Source: an uncultured Verrucomicrobiota bacterium
GTDB lineage: Bacteria > Verrucomicrobiota > Kiritimatiellia > RFP12 > UBA1067
Length of the DNA stretch: 7,926 nucleotides
Reading direction: 5' to 3'
NCBI GenBank assembly: GCA_946615275.1
Contig: CAMOHV010000043.1
Location: 1 to 7,926 of the forward strand
Shown here: one piece after another, positions 1 to 6,537 of the stretch
Position numbering within the stretch: the stretch's first letter is position 1
Layout of the letters: every line of letters starts with the position of its first letter
Made by a program: the position numbers and the translations under genes
Notes under the pieces: model-generated
Databases searched by the model: none
Seen by the model: the letters and a program-made list of their open reading frames with translations, nothing else
What the model was told of the DNA's origin: nothing

Positions 1-3000
1 GGGACGATCTCTATCCAGCAGTCGCGGCTTTCGCCAAGTCCGTCGTCGTCGTAGACTATCGCGTTGAAGCGGAAGCCGTTCGCGAGCGTCTTCTCGCCGA
101 AGCCGATGGCCGCCAGCGGGATACGGGCGTCGTAGACCGTGCGGTCGCCCTTGCGCGACGTCTCGAGGCGGATCGCCCGCGCGACGGTCGCCGCGTCGAA
201 GCCCGTGGGCGCGATCCACGTGTGCACGAGCGGTCGCCCGTCCTCGCCCATCGCAAGGCCTATCTCGAAGTTGCCGCTCTGCTCGGGCGACTCGAGGATG
301 AACTGGAGCCCGTCGTTGAGGTAGAGAGTCTCCGCAGGCTCGCGCTGCACGTGCCTGTCGTCCCGCACCTCGAACTTGACGCGCAGCGCGTCCTTCTCGC
401 GTCCGAGCCATATCGCCGCCGAGAGGTCCTCGGGGCCCTTCCACGTGCGGTCCACGGTCGCGGGATTGCCGGCATACAGCTCGCGCACGTGCCACCACTT
501 GAAGAGATGCCATTCCGGGCGGCGGCCCTCCACCTTGGCCTTCACGGCGCGAGCCTTGATCTTGGGTACAGGGATCGTCGCGGCGGCGGCGGCGTCCGGC
601 TCGGCGAAGGACGCGCCCTCCATCACGAGGGCGCCGGGCATCTTCGAGATGCCGAATACGAAGCCGCCGTCGCGCCTTTCGGCAGGGCGGATGTTGCCCA
701 TCAGGTCGATCGAAAAGGCACGCGAGGCGTCTGTCTTCACCGGTATCGGGTGCGGCGGATCGGTGAAGCCGTCCCACCCCGCGAGGACCTGGAGCGCAAC
801 GCCGCCGCGCTCGCCCTTGAACAGGAAGAAGTGCCGCCCCTTGCCTTCATGCACGATGCGCGCGAAGTCGAGGCCGGAGAGGACGTGGGCGAGCGCGGAG
901 AAGGCCGCGAAGCCGGCCCTCGGATAATAGTCCGCCGTGACGAGCCCGTACCACTGTTCGGGGTCGGCTGGTTTCCAGCCCGTCGCGCGCAGATTGTACC
1001 AGATGTAGTCGGTGGAGCCGTGCGCCCAGCTCCAGAGGATCTTCATCCAGACGTTCCGCGCCACGCCGTCCTCAGCGCCGTTCACGCCCGTCAAGGCCGT
1101 CTCGTTCGCGTACCACGGAACGTTGATGCCCAGCCTCTCGCGCATCGGGAAGAACTTCGTGAGGTTGTCGTTCTCGTATGCCCCGAAGCCGCTGTGCTGG
1201 TGGGTGGGGTGGACGTCATAGTAGCCCTTCGCGCCCTCCATCACCTGCTCCTGGTAGCCCTTGCGCCGGCACATCGGGTTCGAGGAGTCCGCCGCCGCCC
1301 AGGCGCTCGTGAGGACGCGTATATCCCTGCATCCGCGCTTCACGCCCTCGTACACCTCCTTCTGGTATTCGACGTACTCGGCCACGCTCATCGCGTTCGT
1401 GGACCAGAGGTCGGCCTCGTTGGAGGTCTCGATGTAGTCGATGTCGTTCCCGAAATGCGCCGCGAGCCTCTCGGCGTATTCGCCCATCAGGCCGGGCTTC
1501 GTGCGCACGCGGATCCAGTGCTGATAGCCCTTCTTCACCTCGGCGGGATCCACCATCCAGTCGGGGTTGGGCCAGCAGCCGCAGTTGAGCGAAAGGCCGC
1601 GCTCCTTCAAAAGCGCCATGAGGGCGTCGGCGCGCGAGAAGTCCACGGCGTCGGGCTTCGCCCAGCAGTATCCGGCGCTGAAGCCGCTTGAGCGCACGAG
1701 CTTCGCGCCGCAGGCGTTCAGCGCGTCGAGCGTGAGGCGCCTGTCATACGGCGAATAGCGCGCCATGTGGTAGTTGATCCCCATCTTGAACTTCCCGCGC
1801 GGAAGGCGCGGCGTGACGGGATTGAGGTTCAGCACCGCGAAGCGCGTCTCGTTCGTGGCCACGCCCCCCTCGCAGCTAACGACCGCCGTCGCCCGCCAGA
1901 TGCCGTGCGTCCGCGCCGCGCCGCCCACGCCCGCGGGGACGCGCATGACTCCTCCCGCAGGCAGCGTGCCCTTCACGGGCTTCGCCACCTCCTCGCCGAA
2001 GTAGTTCCACGCCTTGAGCGCGGCCTCGAACGAAAGCTCGCGGTCGCCGCCGTTCGCGATCGTGAACACGGGCGCCGAGGGATCGGTCGTGACGTGGAGC
2101 GGGCTCCCCGTCTCCACGTCGAGTCGCAGTGCGGCGGCGGGCGGCAAAGCGACCTCCGCCTCCAGCGAGCGCAGCGCCACCTTGAAGTCGGCCGTCTTCC
2201 CGAAAACGAACGAGAGGCGCTCGAACTGCCACCACCCGTCGGATGGAAGGTTGAAATCGAACTCGGTCGTGTCATTCCACTTCGCCGTCCGCTTCTCTTC
2301 CTTCCCCGAGTCGCGGTTCTTCAGGTAGAGCGTCACATTGCCGCCGACGGAGCCCTCGGAGACGAGCCGCACGACGCGCGGGCCGCGAAACGGCTTCGCC
2401 CCCGGAAATGCCGCATACGCCACATGCAGCGCGGACTGCCTACCCTCCGCCTGGAAAACGCCGTTCGTGCAGCGGAACGCGGCCTTCTGCCCCCACGGAA
2501 GTTGAAACACATCCCTTCCCCCGTGGAACTCCACAACGCTCTCGCGGCACATGACCTCCGCCGCGCCCGCGCATCTGCGCAGGGCCGCGCGCATCCCGGC
2601 GACGGACGCCGGCGAATGCTCCCCGGCTCGGATGTAGTCGGTCGCCGCCACCCGCGCCACGAATGGCTCGTACTTCGAAAGGGCGTACACGAACATTCCC
2701 GCCGGCAGATCCGACCATTCGCCGCCGCTTACAAGCGTCGTCACGCGTCCGTTCCTGTAGAAGTAGCCATACCTGTTCCGCATCGACTTGCCCACGGCCC
2801 GCATCTCATCCGCCGTCCGCGCCCCGCTCCAGACCGCCGCCAGATCGCCCCATGCGTCGCCTCTCGCCGAATTCGCCTTCGTCCACTCCGCGAACGCCGC
2901 ATCGTCCGCCGCCATCTTCTCCACCAGCCCCAGCGCCTTCTCGAACGTGTACACTTCGTCCCTGGGGTCCGGACGGAACGCCACGTCCACCTCCGTGCCG

Positions 3001-4277
3001 CCGCGCACCAGCACCTCCCCCTCCGAACGCTTCACGACGCACGGCCTTCCGCTGTATCCCTCGAACTTCACGTTCTCGAGCAGAATCCGCTTGAAGTTGT
3101 AGGCCGAGATGGGCGGTTCGCCCTCACGCCCCTTCGCCGGCGTCACGCGGCAGTCCCGCATCACGAAGTCCAGCGGATCCTCCGCCCCGCCGTAGATGCT
3201 CGCCACCCGGCCCACGCCCAGCACCTCGCAGCGCTCAAACGCGATGGACGCCGGCGGCTTGTTGCAGCACCATTGGCTTCTTCCGTCGAAGCTCATCGTG
3301 AAAAGACTGCTCGGGCGGTCGAACACGCAGTCCCTGAACACGATGTTCCCCGGCCGCGGAAGGTCGTCGCCCCAGCGCCTGTCGCAGTAATACGAGAACA
3401 TCTGCCCGCCGTGGCGCACCGCCTCGCCGTGCGTGACGGCCAGGCGCTTCTCCTCCGCCGAAAGCCCCCACCGATGCCCGAACGTGGCGGGATGGGTCAT
3501 CCGGCAGCCGACGAAAAGGCAGTCCGTGCCGCCGAACCGGACGGCGTTGCAGGAGCAGTCGAAGACGCAGTTGCTCACGGTCACGCCGCAGTTCCCGAAC
3601 CCTGCGATGCAGTCGTCGCCCGTGTGGAACTCGCTCCCTTCAACGCGCACGTCCGAGCAGCAGTGCACGTCAAGCCCGTCATGTCCGCCATAGACCCGCA
3701 CGTTCCGGACGTCCACCTTCGCGCACTGGAAGATCGCATGCGCCCAGTTGGCGCTGTCGCGCACCGAATAGCCTTTCAAGACCACGTTCGTGCACCCGGT
3801 GAACCGAATCGCGTGCGGACCCCGATACGCCTCCTCGCCCTGGGGATCGTAGCAGTTGCGCCCGTCAATGGCGGAGAACCTCCCGCCGATGACCGCGATG
3901 TCGCGCGCGCCGTCGGCGCGGACGATGCTGCGCATCCACCTTCTTGGCTCCGCAGGATACCGATAGTCCTCGGGATCGCGGCTCCCCTCGAGAATCGCGC
4001 CGTCCATGAGGCGAAGCACCACGCCCGTCTTCAGCTCGATGCCGCCCGTGCGGAACACCCCCTCCGGCACCACTACCTCGCCGCCGCCGGCCGCATGGCA
4101 GGCGTCGATCGCCGCCTGGATGGACTTCGTCTGCAGCCTGTCGCCCACATGCGCGCCGTAGTCGACGATGTTGAACTCCGCCGCGCCCGCGCAGACGGCA
4201 AGAAGACAAGAGGACAACAGGGCAACAGGAGCCATTCTCCGGCAGCCGTTCCTCTTGCCTTGCATACCTGTTGCCAT
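1..4277 (-). CDS. Secreted multidomain glycosidase: GH28-like beta-helix + GH-A-like TIM barrel + CBM9-like domain (3' end off window)
   Basis: One uninterrupted frame of 1425 codons from ATG 4277 to the left edge; no stop is reached. A Sec signal peptide (hydrophobic core residues 16-29, likely cleavage near AGA-A 30-33) implies export. Residues 34-436 are a right-handed beta-helix of GH28/pectate-lyase-like type, opening FNIVDYGA, with GHDGLD at 198-203 and GDDC at 220-223. Residues 437-600 are unrecognised, 600-720 and 720-815 look like beta-sandwich/Ig-like regions. Residues 828-1140 resemble a clan GH-A TIM barrel, with probable acid/base Glu954 in SNEAD and probable nucleophile Glu1059 in WYANET. 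Residues 1140-1220 form a typical trailing beta-sandwich. Residues 1255-1425 are CBM9/DOMON-like; CWIEIV at the edge resembles the end of that fold, so probably few codons are missing. Start choice: ATG 4277 has a strong Shine-Dalgarno; Met5 and Met15 are in-frame alternatives. Probably acts on a complex plant or algal polysaccharide; substrate unknown. Glycosidase call fairly sure, bifunctionality unproven. Confidence 0.85.
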   Translation of the reverse strand, partial: MATGMQGKRNGCRRMAPVALLSSCLLAVCAGAAEFNIVDYGAHVGDRLQTKSIQAAIDACHAAGGGEVVVPEGVFRTGGIELKTGVVLRLMDGAILEGSRDPEDYRYPAEPRRWMRSIVRADGARDIAVIGGRFSAIDGRNCYDPQGEEAYRGPHAIRFTGCTNVVLKGYSVRDSANWAHAIFQCAKVDVRNVRVYGGHDGLDVHCCSDVRVEGSEFHTGDDCIAGFGNCGVTVSNCVFDCSCNAVRFGGTDCLFVGCRMTHPATFGHRWGLSAEEKRLAVTHGEAVRHGGQMFSYYCDRRWGDDLPRPGNIVFRDCVFDRPSSLFTMSFDGRSQWCCNKPPASIAFERCEVLGVGRVASIYGGAEDPLDFVMRDCRVTPAKGREGEPPISAYNFKRILLENVKFEGYSGRPCVVKRSEGEVLVRGGTEVDVAFRPDPRDEVYTFEKALGLVEKMAADDAAFAEWTKANSARGDAWGDLAAVWSGARTADEMRAVGKSMRNRYGYFYRNGRVTTLVSGGEWSDLPAGMFVYALSKYEPFVARVAATDYIRAGEHSPASVAGMRAALRRCAGAAEVMCRESVVEFHGGRDVFQLPWGQKAAFRCTNGVFQAEGRQSALHVAYAAFPGAKPFRGPRVVRLVSEGSVGGNVTLYLKNRDSGKEEKRTAKWNDTTEFDFNLPSDGWWQFERLSFVFGKTADFKVALRSLEAEVALPPAAALRLDVETGSPLHVTTDPSAPVFTIANGGDRELSFEAALKAWNYFGEEVAKPVKGTLPAGGVMRVPAGVGGAARTHGIWRATAVVSCEGGVATNETRFAVLNLNPVTPRLPRGKFKMGINYHMARYSPYDRRLTLDALNACGAKLVRSSGFSAGYCWAKPDAVDFSRADALMALLKERGLSLNCGCWPNPDWMVDPAEVKKGYQHWIRVRTKPGLMGEYAERLAAHFGNDIDYIETSNEADLWSTNAMSVAEYVEYQKEVYEGVKRGCRDIRVLTSAWAAADSSNPMCRRKGYQEQVMEGAKGYYDVHPTHQHSGFGAYENDNLTKFFPMRERLGINVPWYANETALTGVNGAEDGVARNVWMKILWSWAHGSTDYIWYNLRATGWKPADPEQWYGLVTADYYPRAGFAAFSALAHVLSGLDFARIVHEGKGRHFFLFKGERGGVALQVLAGWDGFTDPPHPIPVKTDASRAFSIDLMGNIRPAERRDGGFVFGISKMPGALVMEGASFAEPDAAAAATIPVPKIKARAVKAKVEGRRPEWHLFKWWHVRELYAGNPATVDRTWKGPEDLSAAIWLGREKDALRVKFEVRDDRHVQREPAETLYLNDGLQFILESPEQSGNFEIGLAMGEDGRPLVHTWIAPTGFDAATVARAIRLETSRKGDRTVYDARIPLAAIGFGEKTLANGFRFNAIVYDDDGLGESRDCWIEIV
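4221..4275 (-). promoter_or_regulatory. Possible mRNA hairpin at the start codon of the large enzyme
   Basis: Two perfect 9-base inverted arms, GGCAACAGG at 4221-4229 and CCTGTTGCC at 4267-4275 on the plus strand. In the mRNA, the G of AUG and codons 2-4 could pair with a segment in the signal-peptide region about 37 bases downstream. This could lower free initiation and make translation depend on coupling to the upstream gene. The arms are visible; the function is inference, and a chance match is possible. Confidence 0.35.
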
Positions 4278-4280
4278 ACG

Positions 4281-4288
4281 CCTCTCCT
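4281..4288 (-). promoter_or_regulatory. Ribosome binding site overlapping the upstream stop codon
   Basis: The minus strand reads AGGAGAGG, with GGAG six bases before ATG 4277. It overlaps the TAG stop (4287-4289) of the upstream gene. A ribosome terminating there sits on this site, so translational coupling of the two genes is likely. The site also decides the start of the large enzyme. Confidence 0.75.
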
Positions 4289-6443
4289 ACTTGAATATCA
4301 CCATTGTGCCGCCATTGCCGGGCACGACGAGCTCCAGCGTCTTGCCGTCGCCCGAAAGCGCTAGATACGACTTTATGCCGTCGCACTCCGGGAGACGCCC
4401 CGCGTTCGTCGCGTTGAGTCCAGCCACGTTGATGTAGAGCCTGTTGCCATATCCCTTGAACGCCGCGCCATTGTAGATCAACGGTATGCGCGTGGTGCGC
4501 GCAGGCCACTTGAATGACGCCGCGTCGAAATCCAGCACCGCGTTGCCGCCCAGAACGGCCGTGGCGGAAGTCACCCTGACGGGCGCCTCTGCGTATGCCG
4601 CCCGGGGCAGCACATACTTGAGCCGCAGCGGATCCCTGAGCGGACCCGGGTCGTGCGAATTGCCCAGCGCCAAGGAATACCATGATCCGCCGTCCGACGA
4701 ATATCGCTTGTTCGACGTCACCTCGAGGCTAGGCGAATCGCCCTGCAGCTCGATGCGGCAGTTCGGGCAGTTCGTGAAAGGAATCGCCTCCCACCCCGGT
4801 CCCTCGTCGGTTTTGAGGAGGCCGTACGATAGCGGCATCCGGCTTGTGAACGTCGCGTTGGATATCACAACCACGTTGTCGCTTCTGCCGGCATCAAATA
4901 GGATCGATGAATTCTTGCTGTCCCCGCCGAACGAGGCCACGTGCTTCGCACCATCAACGATGCGCACGAGCCCTCCGTCCGTCAGAAACTCCACACGTCC
5001 CGTCACGACGCCGCCCGTCTGCTCGTAGAGGCATTCCGATCCATAGAACCTAAGCCCCTGCGTGCCGAGATTCAATACGCCGCCCTCTACAAGCAGACTT
5101 GGCGACTTGCCGCGTAGCTCCATTCCTCCCTTATAGTCCACCTTCGCCGTCCCCGAGACGGATATGGTCGCGTTCGTGGCTACAGAATCGCTGGAGGCCA
5201 GAGAGTAGCCGTTCGACACAACGGACGTGCCGCCGGTGAACGCCAGCTTGTTACCAACGCCCTCCATGAAGAACATGCGGTATGCGTCGAACTTGCCGTC
5301 CGCCACGGTGAAGGTGTTCGTCTTGCCGCCCAGAAGGAGGTAGTATGCGTCGAACTTGTTGTCCGGTCCGTCGAGAAGCACCGTGTTGCGCGCGGCCTTG
5401 CCGGCGAGCATGAAGCTTCCCTTGTATGTCGATGTCGGCTTGAACTGGAATGCAGCCCGTGCATTGTGGAACGTGAAGCGCGTGTCGGTGGGGGCCATGT
5501 CCAGGGTGTTGTAGAGGCCGAGCCCATTATTCTGATACACGCCGCCGCAAATCTGCGCCGCCTTGATGGTTCCGTTCGTGACGGCGAACGTGCCGGAGGA
5601 GATGCCCACCTTCATGTTGCGCGCGGCGTTGGATGCGTTCGTGGAGATGTATGCGCCTCCATTGTCTATGAGGAAATGCGTGCGCGCGCCCTTGATCGCG
5701 AATTCCGCCGTCTCCGCCTCGTAGTAAACGCCGCCGTTCACGATCTCAAGGAAGTTGTCGCCGTTGTTGCCATGCTGCACTAAGCTCCAGTTCGCGTCGC
5801 GATAGCCGTTTATCGTAAGTCGTCCGCCGTCGATGCGTATGCCGGCATGCTGTCCGTTGCTGCCGGAGCCGACATGCTTGTTCACCTTGTCCACTACAAG
5901 CTCCGCGCCCTTGGCGATCCTAATCTCATCCCACCAGTTGTAGCAGAAGAAATCACCTGTCGCAAGATGGAATATGCCGTTCGTGAGAACCACCGTGTTG
6001 TTGTTGTTCAAGTAGATGGAAGTCAGGTTCGTGACGTTTCCCGAAAGAAGAATCGTCTTTCTATTGTTACCGGTGATATACAGTTCATTGGCGTTCAGGT
6101 TCTCCTCCGCGCCGAAATCGACGGCCACATTGCTGGAGAAATTCTGAATCTTGAACTGCCCGGCGGCCGCGAGCGGCGCGGAGAGTTTAAGGCCTGTGGC
6201 TGGGATTGTGGCGGTGGCGCCGTTCACGCGCTGCGTGGCCGTGGCGCCCCAGGTCGACGCGCTCCAGTTCGCCGTGTTCGAAAGTTCGCCCGGTTCGGCG
6301 GTGCCGATGAAATCGACGTACTCGCCCCTCGCCGTCCAGCCCCACATCGCGGCCAACACTGCCAGCCGCCCAAGGAGCCAACGCACCTGCCGATTCCCAT
6401 TTCCCATGGAAAGCGCTGCTTCGCATGTGTTATCTACTTCCAT
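4287..6443 (-). CDS. Secreted beta-solenoid-like protein of unknown function
   Basis: 718 residues from ATG 6443. This start has AAAGG six bases upstream; an ATG at 6482 in the same frame lies inside the promoter and is rejected. Met13 (6407) gives a tidier signal peptide but lacks a clear Shine-Dalgarno. Export signal: basic RQVRWLLGR (18-26), hydrophobic 27-36, cleavage near 40. A short motif (NTANW, 56-60) resembles the opening of autotransporter-associated beta-strand proteins. The body (about 80-600) is rich in Asn, Gly, Thr and Ser with short alternating strands, as in beta-helix or beta-solenoid proteins, including a 21-residue spaced repeat of KFDAY at 363 and 384. The C-terminal 70 residues look like a small beta domain; I see no PEP-CTERM, T9SS or autotransporter barrel signal. 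No catalytic motif recognised. It is probably cell-surface or periplasmic, perhaps binding the same polysaccharide as the enzyme encoded 9 bases downstream; that role is inferred from context only. Confidence 0.8.
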   Translation of the reverse strand: MEVDNTCEAALSMGNGNRQVRWLLGRLAVLAAMWGWTARGEYVDFIGTAEPGELSNTANWSASTWGATATQRVNGATATIPATGLKLSAPLAAAGQFKIQNFSSNVAVDFGAEENLNANELYITGNNRKTILLSGNVTNLTSIYLNNNNTVVLTNGIFHLATGDFFCYNWWDEIRIAKGAELVVDKVNKHVGSGSNGQHAGIRIDGGRLTINGYRDANWSLVQHGNNGDNFLEIVNGGVYYEAETAEFAIKGARTHFLIDNGGAYISTNASNAARNMKVGISSGTFAVTNGTIKAAQICGGVYQNNGLGLYNTLDMAPTDTRFTFHNARAAFQFKPTSTYKGSFMLAGKAARNTVLLDGPDNKFDAYYLLLGGKTNTFTVADGKFDAYRMFFMEGVGNKLAFTGGTSVVSNGYSLASSDSVATNATISVSGTAKVDYKGGMELRGKSPSLLVEGGVLNLGTQGLRFYGSECLYEQTGGVVTGRVEFLTDGGLVRIVDGAKHVASFGGDSKNSSILFDAGRSDNVVVISNATFTSRMPLSYGLLKTDEGPGWEAIPFTNCPNCRIELQGDSPSLEVTSNKRYSSDGGSWYSLALGNSHDPGPLRDPLRLKYVLPRAAYAEAPVRVTSATAVLGGNAVLDFDAASFKWPARTTRIPLIYNGAAFKGYGNRLYINVAGLNATNAGRLPECDGIKSYLALSGDGKTLELVVPGNGGTMVIFK
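5280..5358. repeat. 16-bp direct repeat, 63-bp period, in the beta-solenoid-like gene
   Basis: The 16 bases gtatgcgtcgaacttg occur at 5280-5295 and again at 5343-5358. The 63-bp period equals 21 codons, and both copies encode KFDAY in the same frame (residues 363 and 384). This spacing fits one turn of a right-handed beta-helix and suggests a local coil duplication. Confidence 0.6.
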
Positions 6444-6449
6444 CTTATA

Positions 6450-6456
6450 CCTTTCT
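6450..6456 (-). promoter_or_regulatory. Ribosome binding site of the beta-solenoid-like gene
   Basis: The minus strand reads AGAAAGG, six bases before ATG 6443. It supports this start over the in-frame ATG at 6482, which overlaps the -10 element, and over Met13 at 6407, which has no comparable site. Confidence 0.6.
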
Positions 6457-6472
6457 TTTTGAGGATGCAAAT

Positions 6473-6481
6473 AGTATAGCA
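6473..6481 (-). promoter_or_regulatory. Extended -10 promoter for the two-gene operon
   Basis: The minus strand reads TGC followed by TATACT, an extended -10 element one base from TATAAT, in a conspicuously AT-rich patch of a GC-rich window. A good -35 is not visible at 17 bases (AACAAT); TTGGAA lies 22 bases upstream, too far. The extended TG may compensate, or an activator bound at the inverted repeat just upstream may be needed. Transcription would start near 6465, leaving a leader of about 20 bases. Confidence 0.5.
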
Positions 6482-6500
6482 TAACTCACATCAGGATTGT

Positions 6501-6537
6501 TTCCAAAAATGGAACTAAAAATCTCTCATTTTTGGAA
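6501..6537. promoter_or_regulatory. 11-bp inverted repeat, candidate operator
   Basis: Perfect arms TTCCAAAAATG (6501-6511) and CATTTTTGGAA (6527-6537) flank a 15-base centre containing the regulator stop codon (6515-6517). AAAAAT also recurs on the plus strand at 6505 and 6517, a 12-bp direct repeat of the kind two-HTH AraC proteins can use. It sits 20-60 bases upstream of the -10 element, a normal place for an activator site. A terminator is less likely because no T-run follows the right-hand arm on the minus strand. The arms are certain; operator function is inferred. Confidence 0.45.

Noticed and set aside
222..1691. Plus-strand open frame of 489 codons
   Set aside because: Antisense shadow of the TIM-barrel and CBM9-like region; low-complexity His/Val/Arg-rich product and no family resemblance.
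4204..4212. Lipoprotein signal (LSSC at residues 21-24 of the large enzyme)
   Set aside because: The hydrophobic stretch before Cys24 is too short and continues after it, and a standard signal peptidase I site follows at 30-33. A lipoprotein is possible but not favoured.
4201..4230. Tandem-looking 9-base units (gacaagag, gacaacag, ggcaacag)
   Set aside because: They encode the hydrophobic core of the signal peptide; similar Leu/Ser/Cys codons explain the pattern.
1767..4364. Plus-strand open frame of 865 codons opposite the large enzyme
   Set aside because: The predicted product is Arg/His/Ala/Pro-rich with no recognisable domain, as expected for the antisense of a GC-rich gene. The minus strand gives coherent domains throughout.
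3865..4683. Minus-strand open frame of 272 codons spanning the gene junction
   Set aside because: Out of frame with both strong genes it crosses; the product is low-complexity Arg/Gly-rich sequence.
6501..6537. Inverted repeat as a Rho-independent terminator for the regulator
   Set aside because: The stem is AT-rich, the loop is 15 bases and no T-run follows on the minus strand. An operator is the better reading.
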